From NCBI GenBank assembly GCA_963971535.1, contig OZ020593.1:35188576-35252575 (forward strand): DNA of 64,000 bases, given 5' to 3'. The stretch is from Notolepis coatsorum (lineage: Eukaryota; Chordata; Actinopteri; Aulopiformes; Paralepididae). The notes beneath the pieces are model-generated. The model searched no databases. It was not told the origin of the DNA and saw only the letters and a list, made by a program, of their open reading frames with translations. Both the position numbers and the translations under genes were made by a program. Every line of letters starts with the position of its first letter. Position 1 is the first letter of the stretch. This document shows, in pieces, positions 17,946 to 29,303 of this stretch.

Positions 17946-20640
17946 ATTTGTCCACACATTTTTATGATAACCTCTATTGAGTGTCTAAGGATTACAGAAA
18001 TTATACTTGGTTTTATACTTACTGGAGAAAATTCAAAGAACATGATTCTCACTGTGCTGCACGGTCTCCAGGTGCGTATAGGCTCTGTGCGTATAATGGC
18101 GTCCTCCACTCCAATGTCTAGCGAGTCACTCACCTGGGGCTTGAGGTGTTTGTTAATCAAACCAAACATATTAAAGTAGGCTATAGAGCTACTCAGGAAT
18201 TTCCCCTGCCTGTTATATTGGATGTCTGTGATACATGCGTGGCATGATTGCTTGGTCGCTATTGGAACCATTGCAGCACAAGGAACGTTTTTCTTTTCTT
18301 TACAAAAGGTTTTCATCTCACCAGAGTCAGCCTACCTCCCTCTGCCGTACGTGCAAGGCTTAATTAACTTAGCTCGCTTTCCACTGTCTCATGACTACTG
18401 TGTTGCACCGCGATTATCTCTGTCATGTACGAGAGCCCTCCGAAAGATTAGCTCTAACAAAAGTGTGAAATAAGTTATAAATATCCTGCAGTTTGGCTTC
18501 GAAGAATGAGAGTTGTCATCCCTTACACGACTTCTCCTTTTTATCAAGGTAGATCCGCCCCCCTTTACACCTTTTTTTTTTCCCCACCTTTTTTTTCTTT
18601 TGATGTGTTTCACGCTCGGTGTAATTGATTCCACTCGCCTCCGTCATGCTTTTGCCCACAATTTGCAGTGCATTATGCCGTCCTGAACTTCTCTGAACCC
18701 GCAGCATAATGGAAACGCTGTAGGGCATGTGAAGTGTGCATTATCACCTTGGTCTTGCACATAATCAAGCTGGCACAGGAACACAGAAGGGCAGCAAGAG
18801 GAAGGATGTTCAGGAATAGGAGCGTAGGTGTTTTGGTGAGGTGGGAGAGAGAGAGAGGATGAGGCGGTTCATTGTTTGCATCTTACTGTATAAGCTTCTG
18901 TTGTGAGAAGTAACCCCCCCCCCCCCCCCTTACAATACTGGGGTTTTGCTTTTTCTATGCTCTGGCCCGGTAATACCCATTATTTTACTCTGTAAAGGAA
19001 TGCATTTTCTAACAAAGAAAAGTACAAAAGAAGGAAGGGTCATCACGTCACTGTGTCGTGCGTGAATGCACGTTGTTGCCAAGTGTGGAAACTTTCAGTT
19101 CGGCCGACATTGAGTTGAATGGGAGCACCATTCATGTCATTTAAACAGGTTATTATCTCGCATGTCAGAATCATCAGTAATTTGTTGCATTGTTAACTAG
19201 CTAATGTTTATATTGGTTGATGTATATTTCCTCAGATAGCTGGTATATTTAGAATTTAAATACAGGCCTCAATTAAACTGACACCAATGTCTGGCATAGA
19301 ACACTGGTATTCTGACATGATGACTTTCTTTTATAGTTTCCTCAACGTTAATTGGCAAGGGGACAGAAGTTCAATTGCTCAGCCAATATGAATGTTACAG
19401 TAGAAAATTGCACGTATTGTTCTGGAAGCAGAAGGGAATATCAAACATTAACGTGTGATGTCCAAGAGGGGTAATTATTACTTTGCGCTCCACCCTCTTT
19501 CAAAATGGTTGGCAAACGAGCGAAGATGAAAGCAATTATGTTGCTTGTGTCCACAAATTAAAAAGTGCAGCGCCATTCGTCTTCCTCCACGCTTTGTTTC
19601 TGCTAACGCTGCCCTTCACTGTAAGGCAGACTCTTTTCCCCCTGACAGCAGGAAACCGTCTCCTTCCACACACAAAAAAAATACATTAATAAGTAAATGG
19701 TTGTGTTTATTCTGCCATTCCCCTAATTGCAGCGATTCAGTGATATTTCCAAGATGAAACAAGTGATGAATTTGGCTTGACAAGCAGAGAGGCGTTATGT
19801 ATGGAGAGGAAAATGTGTTCTGTTTTCCCTTCTTTTTTCCCCACACGAGTAAAGCCCTGCCTCCCCATGAGCATTTGGGGGATTATTAGAGGAGTGTGAC
19901 CATCCACCCATCGTTCCACCATCCGCCCCAACGCCAAAAGGCAGGATCCTGGAACGTCTCCTCTCTATGAAGCATTAAAGGTATATTAAAGTATCAAACA
20001 CATCACAGTGGGGCTATACTCTCCAAAATGAATATGATCAAAAAAAATCAACGACATTGTAACGAGTACTGCTTCATTGTCTGACGTCCAGGCCAAAGCC
20101 GAGGCTGGTATTACCTTCTGCCAAGGTATTGTTTGTCGTCCTGGGTCCAACCTCGGCTATTGCCAGCTGTGCATCTATTTAGGTTTACATTAGTGCTTTC
20201 TGTAGTTTCGATCAAAATGTGCATCCTCCGATGAAACTGCTGATGACTGAGACTTCAAACAGAATACATACAATACATAAAGGACAAAAAAAGAGGCTGT
20301 TCTCACTTTGCCACTCATATACAGTGCTTGTTTGAAAAACAAACATACTACATACAGTGAAGGATCACACACAGACTTTACACAGCACATGCTGTGCCAA
20401 AGGCATCAGAAGCATACTGTAGATGCCTTTAATTAGTTCTAGAATATGGTTCACACGGATGCATGCACACACACACACACACGCACGCACAACCCATAGC
20501 TTTACACTAACAGTAACCCAGAAACAGGTTAGCCTGCAGGAGGAGGAGGATAAAACAAAGTGACTGTGTTCTTGGTACTAATGGTTTACACTGTACAACC
20601 CGCCATGTTTTTCAAAGTCAGCTTGGGGCGGATAAGTCAT
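17946..20640. other. Largely single-copy-looking noncoding stretch
   Basis: No family match to the rest of the window, no domain and no splice-consistent coding series. Open frames such as 17915-18316 (-) have no recognisable content. A C run lies at 18913-18929 and a CA microsatellite at about 20468-20485. A GC-balanced stretch at 20085-20175 (CCAGGCCAAAGCCGAGGCTG) is the best local candidate for conserved noncoding DNA. Confidence 0.4.
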
Positions 20641-21484
20641 TTGTTTAATGGTTTCTGCCCAGCATGAAGCCGGCGGTCTATTTTTAAAGGCGGGCACCGA
20701 CGGACCAGGACCACGCCCGCAGAGCGCCAAGCACAAACCCCCACCCTATCCATCCCCCCACCCCTACACCCAAAAAAGTACAGTCACCCGATGTTCTGTG
20801 GCGTATATCGTCTCGGTGAGGGCATTACAGAGGGCTGCGTTTCAACTCGAGACTCGAGACTGAGGGAAAAGTGGAGGGGCTGGAAGAGAGAGATGAGAGC
20901 ATGAGGGAGAGACATTGTACACACAGCCGACTCTCTTACTTTGCTTGAATCAAAGACCTCCATCTTCTCTCTCTCTCTCTCTCTCTCTCCCCCTCTGTGT
21001 CTCATCCCTGGTGGCTTGCTGCTGTATGTGGTCTTGGAGCCATTTCACTGTGACCTACTCGGTGTGGTTGAGTGGAGCATCTGTCGGCATGGAGATTTGG
21101 TGGAGGTGGGGGAGCAGGGGTGGGGGTGACTGATGTAACTCAATAGAGCTCTGCTACCACCTAGAGGTCAACGGGATAAGTGGCATTGCATTAAATCTAA
21201 AGAGTCACAGAAGCCGCAGACTATACTAACCTTTGCCGTGGGTTGAGGATATTGCAATGCTGTTGTTGTTTTTTGTGTTTTGTTTTGAACAGATGTGATT
21301 TAAATTTCCAGACGTTTCTGATGAACAGCTGTTTGACATCAGTTTGATAGAGCTGGTGGAAGGAACTGTGTTTCTCGCTTTCCCTCAGCTTCAATAGGAG
21401 CTGCTCTTGGAGGTGTGGTAGAACCAAGATAAGTGGAACACAATACTTCAAAAACTAAAATGATTACAAGGACTAACCTATGAA
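20641..21484. other. Noncoding stretch with (CT)n
   Basis: A (CT)n tract lies at 20964-20990. No gene or element is recognised. The complement of 20880-20960 is purine-rich. Confidence 0.4.
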
Positions 21485-21900
21485 CTCTGTTGCTTATACT
21501 CAATCCCTACGTATCTGCTGCCTACAACTGTCTAACACTGTATTCATAAATACCTACCTCATTGTACTCATATACCTACCTCAATCTATAGTATATCCAT
21601 ATAACACTGTATAATAGCAAAATACAATACATATACAGGCATCTATATATATATATATATACACACTTTTATCTATAGCTGTATATATTCCATACCTAGC
21701 TAACCACTGGCTAGTATGGTTTACTACCATAGTGTACTGTATTAGGTACATAGTACATACATACTAGCATATTTACTCTGTAGCTTTGTCATATATACTC
21801 CACATAATCACATGATACACTGTGTACTGCTGTGCACTTGACTGTTACTTTGTACTGCATTTAGTTGTACTGTACTTGTGCAATGACAATAAATGGAATC
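21485..21900 (+). repeat. LINE 3' UTR and tail (Rex1/CR1-like)
   Basis: The stretch is rich in TACCTACC and CTGTATA phrases and ends TTGTGCAATGACAATAAATG, the typical end of a Rex1-like LINE 3' UTR with a polyadenylation-like AATAAA. A related stretch, without the end, is at 38228-38455. Confidence 0.6.
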
Positions 21901-21919
21901 TAATATAAGAAAAACAACT

Positions 21920-22170
21920 GGAACTAGTAAGTAAAGAGAGAGAGATAGGGGGGGGAGAGAGAGGAAGGGGAGAGAGATGAGAGCAAGAGACACAACACAG
22001 AAAGCAGAGAGCAGGGGGCAAATGTCCATGGCAAGGGTAGAATAGCAGGAGAGAAGAGGAGAGACAGTTTGTGGTCTGACAAGAGGGGTAGCATGTTACA
22101 CAGAGCAGGGTAGAACAGGAGAGACAGTCTATGGTCTGGCAAGAGGGGTCGAATGTTACAGTCATCCACA
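21920..22170. repeat. GA-rich low-complexity with short duplication
   Basis: A GAGAGA-rich stretch and a roughly 70-base duplication (the GAGAGACAGTTTGTGGTCTG and GAGAGACAGTCTATGGTCTG phrases). No element ends are seen. Confidence 0.6.
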
Positions 22171-22536
22171 TACTAGTACTACAAGTATTGCAGTCCTTGC
22201 CAGTTAATACATAGCAATGTGTTATCCTGTCGGGTGGCTAAAACGGCAATTGCTATTTTTTTGGGCCCATCAATTTCTAGCACACAAACCCATATTCTCA
22301 CTATAGTATCCCTTCATCGGTAGTCAGGATAGTGTGACCATGCTCCTAACTGAGGTTCCGGGTCATTGATTAAAAAAAAAACAGATGGGTCAAACCTCAG
22401 CTTTACCAACCCCGGTATCACATAGGGCTGATTATCCTGCAGCATTGACTCTGTCCCCTAATGGAATATGTGGAGTCCAACTGTGCCCGCTGAATGCAGC
22501 ATCCGCTGTCGCAAACACACTCACAGACTCTAAGTA
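22171..22536. other. No recognised feature
   Basis: Noncoding sequence without internal repeats or matches elsewhere in the window. Confidence 0.4.
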
Positions 22537-22540
22537 TTAA

Positions 22541-23469
22541 CACTTTAACCGCCGAAAACCGCCATGCTCATTCCGCCGAGGACGCCTTAACTCGTCTTTG
22601 ATGTCAATATTTCAAAAATCTGTCATCGAAATCATATTTCCTTTCCAGGGCCCTGAGACACAAGTGTGATCTCCTCTCAACTCTCTAGCGGTTCAAGAGC
22701 GCCATCTGGTGGCCGATCGGCAGATCGCCAACCGGATATTAACCTTTGAACCAGTAGTACTCATGCAAATGTGGTCCGGCCACTCTCTATAGCTCCCGCG
22801 ACTCTATCTTGAAACACTGGATAATAGATCGCTCGCCCTAACTCAATAAACAACGTTATTTGGACGTATATACTATTATACAACCTGGAAATGGATCGGG
22901 CATTTCTACATCCCATAATCGAAAGCGGTCTACTCCACGCTGATCGTCCAAATGGCGCGAGGAACGGTAAGATTCAGCGTTATATTCTAACATGTTCAAT
23001 ATAAACTGCTATGATGAACATATGACCCACTCTGGATGAATCATCTAACGTTGCCCACGGAATTATAAACGATCCCCCGCCCATCCGGTCATCAACAGAT
23101 CATACGTAGATCATTCTAGAAGTACGTCCAGTTGAAATTTTTCATCTCGCGCCGATCGCTACCAAACTGTATTTCATCATCAATATAATGCATTTAGGGC
23201 TATAAATCACGTTCTGAAGAAAGCTGCAGAAAACGATAAAAACATACTTATACTTTAGACCATATTTTAGTATGAATATGTGAATGAAAAAGTTTAACAT
23301 TGCTACACCCTGAACAATACATATAGGACATTGAATGGGCCATAATAATGGCAATGTAGCCATAGAATTTAAAAAGTTATAGCCCTGCAAAGAAGGGGAA
23401 CTTCTCCATAGACAAATAGAGCTGGCGAGGGATGGTAAATTATGAATTTAACCCATGGCGATCAAAGTG
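22541..23469. mobile_element. piggyBac-like non-autonomous element (CACTTT ends)
   Basis: CACTTTAACCGCC and the complement of CACTTTGATCGCC form the ends, with TTAA at 22537-22540 and 23470-23473. On the plus strand a short frame MDRAFLHPIIESGLLHADRP (from about 22891) runs into GGTAAG at 22970, a splice-donor consensus. The element is inverted relative to 15264-16219 but shares several blocks with it. Confidence 0.8.
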
Positions 23470-23769
23470 TTAAGAGGCAGGAAGCCAGGCCTTGCCACTG
23501 GGACCAGAGATTGAGAGGTGCTCAATTCACTGGGCTTGCAAAACAAACACACATGCAGCTACACACATATTGGGGTTCTTATACAGTGTTTGTTTTAGAT
23601 AGCACCCAGCATCACACTTTGAGCAAACGCAGGGGTACAACGCAGCATGCATGCACATAGACATGATGACGTATCCCGATTATTTAAATGACTGTCACAC
23701 CACTCTCCCCACCGCCTCCTCATTTTCCCATGAATTCAATTATGGCTCTGCATACTCACTCACTCTATC

Positions 23770-23825
23770 TCTCTCTCTCTCTCTCTCTCACACACATATT
23801 CATACACACACACACACACACAAAG
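23770..23825. repeat. (CT)n / (CA)n compound microsatellite
   Basis: A CT tract is followed by CA-rich repeats. Confidence 0.9.
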
Positions 23826-24034
23826 GCAGTCAAATACAAATACACAACATTCACATCCACATCGTACAGACACACACAACACACAGCATGGCTGCATATC
23901 AGTATTTTTCTTTGGCTCACGGCATGTCTGTAAGCTTTGCAGTCAGAGTAATAACACCAATTCCTCTCAGTGTTTCCCACAGGATTTGGGACTATGGGGG
24001 GTGAACCTCTGACCTTTTTTTTGGTACATTTTAA

Positions 24035-24453
24035 AGGGGAACTATCTTATAAATGGCCTTTTTGAGTGTTTAGCATTGTTTCCTAGCTATGTGAACTTAT
24101 ATTAATATGATCTATGTCTCAAAATTCTCATATTGGCGCATTCTTCCAATTCTCCTCTCACAATATTCACCCTCACTGAACTGAGTCATTTGAAAATGTG
24201 CGCGATTTGTGATGTCAGAGAGACACCGCTGCATGTTAATGGAGACGTGCAGAATGAGCTGCACACAGTTCTGCTGCCCAGGCTCAAAACGGCTCGAGAT
24301 CTTGAGGTAGAAAAATGCTGTTTTTGAGGACTTGATTAGAAATACAAAACAATGAATAAAAAAAAGATATATATTACAGAGGTGTTCCATAGACTCACAG
24401 GAATTGTGTAAAAGTGCCCAAATAGTGAAAGAAATAGTAAAATAGTTAGTTAA
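24035..24453. mobile_element. TTAA MITE, Kolobok-type (copy 2, right end lost)
   Basis: It begins TTAA then AGGGGAACTATCTTATAAAT and matches 5365-5782 throughout, including the CATATTGGCGCATTCTTCC block. The final AGTTCCCCT is replaced by AGTTAGTTAA, so the right end is eroded. Confidence 0.7.
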
Positions 24454-24539
24454 ATGCATCAATCTGGTGCACTTTGAGAGCAAAATAAAGAGGCTAGATC
24501 TATGATGAACTTAGTGCTCAAAACACAAAATCGACTAGA

Positions 24540-24724
24540 CTAGTGCTTCCCAATCCTCTCCTCGAAGCACCCCAGCAGTTCAATGTATTTGTTAAATTCC
24601 ACCACCAGCACACCTGATTCAACTTAACTAGCCCTTTATTAGTTGAATCAGGTGTGCTGGTGGTGGAATTTAACAAATACATGGAACGGCTGGGGTGTCT
24701 CGAGGAGAGGTTTGGGAACCACTG
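24540..24724. mobile_element. Foldback hAT MITE
   Basis: Almost the whole element is an inverted repeat: GTATTTGTTAAATTCCACCA and CCAGCACACCTGATTCAA recur as complements in the right half. The ends, TAGTGCTTCCC and the complement of CAGTGGTTCCC, are hAT-like. The centre is a short AACTAGCCCTTTATT spacer. Confidence 0.75.
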
Positions 24725-25006
24725 TGAGCATACATTTGAGCCATCAAAGAAATGAAGCAAAAGTGGTTACCTGTGTTGAACTGGTTTCTTTTTTAGAAAA
24801 AAAATATATATAGTGGATTACTATTACGACTACTACCACTGCCAATACTTCTGATACATCCCTATTGGCAAACTTTATATTTAAAAAAAATAGTAAAAAA
24901 AAAGAAAATAAATATATATATATATATAAAAAATTCATTATACAACTGTGGCGGGACTAATTGTGGCGGGCCGCCACAGTCTAGGTAATTAATGGGAAAC
25001 CCTGCC

Positions 25007-25941
25007 TCTAAATGGTTTGAAACCTGGTCACCAAATAGGACCAACACGCCACCACTTGTTTTTAATAGCTTTCTTTTTACCAAATTATTGGAGGGAAGGG
25101 CTAGAAAAAAATAAACAATTTCCCTTCTCCAGGTACAGTATATGTATTGACCAACGTACAAAAATAGTACAGTGTTTCCATCTGCCAGCTGGAGGGGGTA
25201 CAGCCTGCTCGTCTCAAATAAAGCCAAGGCACATAACCCCATAGAACAGCTGCGGTGGGAGATAAAACTTCACGAGTCAGGTGAGAGGAGTTCGGTAATA
25301 GGATTGCCTGAAGCTGGAGATGTCGACACCGCGGAGCACCGGGTGATAATCTCAACTCCCTCCCCCCTGTCACTCCCCCGCCTCGCTCTTCAACCTGCCG
25401 AGACATGATTGGTATGCGTGCCTCCGGGCGTCGTCGCATGCGCACGTTGGAGAACTCGATGTAAGACTCTGCCGCTTTGCTAAATTGTTGATGGTGGAGG
25501 ACAAAAAGCCAATCAGTTGGAATATGTCTCGATGATGCTCTTTTGGGGGCGCTTGACGCGGCTTCCTCCAAGGCATGGCTCAGGATGGGGAGGAAACACC
25601 TGGGTTATGGTAATGAAGGTGTGCACACTTGACTGTGGAGTGCAAATTGGTTTGATAGTCAATTTGAATAATGGCATAAGTAGATGCACATGTCGCTTGC
25701 AAAGCCAGAAGTAGGAATTTTTTGATAGAGATACAGAAATGTAGAGTATTAACATGAGTTTATAAAAACCCTTTACATGTGAACAGCTTTTACTGTAGAT
25801 AGAAATGGATGATCCCATGTTGTAGAAACTTGAGTGAAACTTCTTATGCAAGTTTATCCTCAAATGTAACTAGCTGTGTTTTAACTGTGTGGTAAACCTG
25901 GGTTTATCAACGTTAGTTAGTAAGCAGTGCAATCTTGCTAA
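25007..25941. other. No recognised feature
   Basis: Several open frames overlap on both strands (for example 25101-25571, minus) but they have no recognisable domain and disagree in frame. No element ends are seen. Confidence 0.35.
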
Positions 25942-26186
25942 CTAGCTAGCCAACGTTAGCTCTCATAACGAGCCAGTTAGCCAGCGCCAGGTACAGTAGC
26001 TAGCCAACGTTAGCTCTCATAACGAGCCAGTTAGCCAGCGCCAGGTACAGTAGCTAGCCAACGTTAGCTCTCATAACGAGCCAGTTAGCCAGCGCCAGGT
26101 ACAGTAGCTACCAACGTTAGCTCTCATAACGAGGCAGTTAGCCAGCGCCAGGTACAGTAGCTACCAGCGTTAGCTCTCATAACGAG
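25942..26186. repeat. 54-bp tandem repeat array, left part
   Basis: About five units of 54 bp, each with CCAACGTTAGCTCTCATAAC, GAGCCAGTTAGCC and AGCGCCAGGTACAG. The array is split by the LTR element (26187-29236) and resumes at 29237-29303. Confidence 0.9.
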
Positions 26187-26482
26187 TGTTATGTACCATG
26201 AGCTTGATCACTCCTGTGTCACTGGGCATGCAGGTGAGGGCTGCTAATTAGCTAATTGCTGCTGATTGGTTACCTGCTGGCAGGTTAAAACCAGTCCCTG
26301 AGACACACATGCACTCTGACTGTGGCTAGAGGAGTGTGGAAACAGAGAGTTGTCACGTTCTCCCATTCTTTGTTCTTTAGTTTGTATCAGTATTTCATTG
26401 TTAGAGTAGTCTTTTGGGTTAAACACGGGTTTTGGTGTCTGCTTGCACAAAGGTTGCGTCCCTTTGAGCCAGGGTCGTAACA
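26187..26482 (+). repeat. 5' LTR
   Basis: TG...CA ends. It differs from the 3' LTR at about 26235 (GGGCTGC versus GGGTTGC) and about 26448 (CACAAAGG versus CACATAGG). Confidence 0.88.
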
Positions 26483-26484
26483 GT

Positions 26485-26502
26485 TGGGCGCTCGTCCGGG
26501 AG
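26485..26502 (+). promoter_or_regulatory. Primer binding site, tRNA-Pro-like
   Basis: TGGGCGCTCGTCCGGGAG, two bases past the LTR end, matches the site complementary to the 3' end of tRNA-Pro with about two differences. Confidence 0.65.
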
Positions 26503-27410
26503 TGAATTTGGAAACAAATACCCCTAGAATTAGTTTGGTGTTTTTTTTGTTTTGCATGGTGTGTCGTGGTGCTATAGTGTGGGTGGTGTTCGTTACATGT
26601 TGTGTAACGTGGGGGCTTGAGCCGATCATCAAACAGGTGAGTATGCCCTTATTTGTTTGTAATTTGATGTGACTACTTATTGCTGTTAAAATATATAGTT
26701 TAGTGGACACCACATGTAGGTAGGGACATTATTTTCTGGTTGTTTGTTAGCTTCCTGTGCACCACATACTCCTGGGGCAGTCAGAGAAGTGATTAGCACC
26801 ATCTACTTGTCTTGTACCATACCATATACTTGACGGGTGGATGGTCAATATGATCTTTGGCTGGTAGCAGGTGTGGTTGAAGAGGGTTAGTAGAGAATAT
26901 CTAGACAGCGCCTCTATAACAGACGGTCCTGCACAGTAGCGCAGCGACCGGAACAGGAAGTTGAGACGCTACTTGTAAATACACCTGCAGTCGTCCGAGA
27001 CTTATTTGTATATTGTTTTCTTCTTTATTAAACTGGATGGAACAAATGGAATATCGTTCTTATTTATATACAAATATCTGGATGTAGTCCAACGGATGAA
27101 CGGATATGATCAGTGGACTGTGGATCAGAGGAGGACGACGAGGTGCGCAAACAGACCGGAGAAAGTCGGATAGTCGACGGAGCCGTCGGCAAACAACACG
27201 GCACCTTGTCGACTTAAAGGACCAGGACACTGTTAACGTCGACAATTGGTATGGATTTTTTTTTGCTTTCATTGGATTATAGTGGACTTTTATTATTAGT
27301 TCCAACGGAAGATGCCAAAAGGGATTATTTTTTTGGAGCTACAGCTGTAGTCTGAAGTAATTTTTATACATTGGAAGCAAGCTATTAATTATTCATCCAA
27401 ATAACTGACA

Positions 27411-28104
27411 ATGATGCTTATAAATGCAGAGTGCCCTATTGAGGATTGTGACTATGTAGCTGAGCATGTAGCGGCGGCCGTGGTGGCGGCCATGTTAAGT
27501 GTACACGCCACTATACATCGCAGGCGCAGCCCCCTGGGCGCCGGGCACAAATGCTAAAATGGAGAAGCTAAAGCGTCCCTCCATAGCACTGGCCGGAACG
27601 GGCGAGGCCTGGTCATACTTCGTAACCCGCTGGGGTGAGTATAAAACAGGCACTAAGCTGGTCGGGCCCGACATAGTTTCACAGCTACTGGAGTGCTGCG
27701 AGGAGGATCTGAGGAAGGACCTCACACGCGCGGCAGGCAGGAGCCTAGCGGGCAACGACGAGGAGGACGTCCTCGCTGCCATGAAGGCACTCGCCGTTTG
27801 CGCAGAGAACACCATGGTAGCTCGGGCAGCCCTGTCTAACATGCAGCAGGGTTATGAAGAGCCCATCCGGTCGTTCCACGCCCGCATCAAGGGGCAGGCG
27901 GACACGTGCAAGTACCAGATGAAATGCACTAGGACAGGGTGCGACCAAGTCAACGACTTCACGGAAGAGATCCTACGTGACGTGATTGCCCGTGGCATTG
28001 CAGATTCGGAAATACAGCTCGACCTGCTCGGTGAGAAGAACCAGAACATGCCACTAAAGGACATGATCGAGTATATCGAGGCTAAGGAGAATATAGTTAT
28101 TTAG
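27411..28104 (+). pseudogene. Gag-like protein of the LTR element, one frameshift
   Basis: The frame starts ATG 27411 with a CPIEDC motif, followed by SVHATIH, forming a C2H2-type zinc-binding start seen in this gag family. Near 27520 the frame shifts, and the rest (from AAPWAPGTNAKM) reads to TAG 28104. The second part has EAWSYFVTRWGEYK, LECCEEDLRKDL, ENTMVARAALSNM and IRSFHARIKGQA, then LDLLGEKNQNMPLKDMIEYI. This is the capsid-like part; the nucleocapsid zinc knuckles and pol are missing. About 230 codons if the frameshift is ignored. Packaging or capsid function is known for the family, not shown here. Confidence 0.75.
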
Positions 28105-28379
28105 TTAGATCTACAGGGCATTAGCTTAAGGGTAGGTAGGATAGGGGGCCAGAAAACACAGGTAGTGTGGTAGGGCCTGTTGTAGTGTTTTTTAGGGTAG
28201 ACGTTTTGACTGCAGTTTAGATGTAGAAGCTGTAAGTAGTCATATCAGGTTAGAAGGGGCACCTGTTTGTTTGTTGTATTTATTTTGTTTGTTTTGAGTG
28301 TACCTCAGTGTTGGATAGCCTACCTGTTAGCACCTGACCTCCTGCGCGTATGACACATCTATTTATTTCAGGGTGGTTG

Positions 28380-28822
28380 TTTTTTTATTTAATTTTTTGC
28401 AAAATAGACTGCACAGTGCAATACTCCAATTCAGCCATTGGCAATTCAGCCGTTGTGTGGGGGGCGCTGTTGAGCGGGCCTGTGACCGGACCTGAAATCG
28501 CCCCTGGCTCTGCGGCTCTGCAGCTGCATGCTATTCGCAAATCCAGCATGAGCCAGCTCCCGCTGCAGCTGTCGTTATCAGAACACTACACACATATCAT
28601 AATGTTTACAGCAAACTGTAGTTGATCACCAGGTATGTTTTATTAACGTAGAATAATTCATATATATATATATGCGCGCACTGACAGTCGGCTAATTGAC
28701 ATTTCCTGTGAAAAAAATTAAATCCTCTCGTCCCGTTTGCGTCCCAAAAAAGATTTCTGTTCGTCCCAAATCAATATTTGATCGTCCCCGGGACGACGGG
28801 ACATCGTTAGTCTCGAGCCCTG
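28380..28822 (-). mobile_element. Probable DNA transposon remnant inside the LTR element
   Basis: On the minus strand from 28822 the sequence begins CAGGGCTCGAGACTAACG, a hAT-like terminus, followed by repeated CGGGACGA phrases. The other end was not fixed, and no duplication was found. Confidence 0.4.
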
Positions 28823-28929
28823 GCCGGCCCGTTATCGCTGTTGTGGTAGTGGCCCTGACAACTAATGGGTCACAATATTTTTTGTTTATGGGTTTGATGT
28901 GTAGTGGTTGCCTCTTGGGCAACCATTTT

Positions 28930-28940
28930 GGTGGGGGAGG
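28930..28940 (+). promoter_or_regulatory. Polypurine tract
   Basis: GGTGGGGGAGG lies directly before the 3' LTR, where plus-strand synthesis is primed in LTR elements. Confidence 0.6.
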
Positions 28941-29236
28941 TGTTATGTACCATGAGCTTGATCACTCCTGTGTCACTGGGCATGCAGGTGAGGGTTGCTA
29001 ATTAGCTAATTGCTGCTGATTGGTTACCTGCTGGCAGGTTAAAACCAGTCCCTGAGACACACATGCACTCTGACTGTGGCTAGAGGAGTGTGGAAACAGA
29101 GAGTTGTCACGTTCTCCCATTCTTTGTTCTTTAGTTTGTATCAGTATTTCATTGTTAGAGTAGTCTTTTGGGTTAAACACGGGTTTTGGTGTCTGCTTGC
29201 ACATAGGTTGCGTCCCTTTGAGCCAGGGTCGTAACA
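28941..29236 (+). repeat. 3' LTR
   Basis: Same length and ends as the 5' LTR; followed by ACGAG and then the rest of the 54-bp array. Confidence 0.88.
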
Positions 29237-29303
29237 ACGAGCCAGTTAGCCAGCGCCAGGTACAGTAGCTAGCCAACGTTAGCTCTCATAACGAGCCAGT
29301 TAT
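29237..29303. repeat. 54-bp tandem repeat array, right part
   Basis: About 1.2 further units of the array found at 25942-26186, ending at CCAGTTATAGG, where the transposase-like coding sequence begins. Confidence 0.85.

Larger units (their letters stand above)
23968..25006. mobile_element. hAT element (CAGTGTTTCCCACAGG ends) with nested insertions
   Basis: The left end CAGTGTTTCCCACAGGATTT and the right end, the complement of CAGGGTTTCCCATTAATTAC, are those of a common fish hAT family, and the GGCGGGCCGCCACAG stretch before the right end fits. A TTAA element (24035-24453) and a foldback hAT MITE (24540-24724) are inside it. No clear 8-bp duplication was found. Confidence 0.65.
26187..29236 (+). 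mobile_element. Gypsy-like LTR retrotransposon with gag only
   Basis: Two 296-bp LTRs (26187-26482 and 28941-29236) begin TGTTATGTACC and end GGTCGTAACA. They differ at only about two positions that I could see, so the insertion is recent. ACGAG flanks the element (26182-26186 and 29237-29241). The interior is 2.46 kb, with a primer site, a gag-like frame and a polypurine tract, but no protease, reverse transcriptase, integrase or envelope. It can only have moved with help from a full-length relative. Gag similarity is to metazoan gypsy-type elements; it is not a retrovirus. Confidence 0.88.

Noticed and set aside
17915..18316. 133-codon minus-strand open frame
   Set aside because: No recognisable motif and no splice-consistent neighbours; composition looks like chance in noncoding DNA.
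26187..29236. Endogenous retrovirus
   Set aside because: No envelope, protease or polymerase; the gag resembles gypsy-type elements rather than retroviral gag.
25942..29303. Regular repeats as a CRISPR-like array
   Set aside because: Units are contiguous 54-bp tandem copies without spacers, in a vertebrate-type genome.
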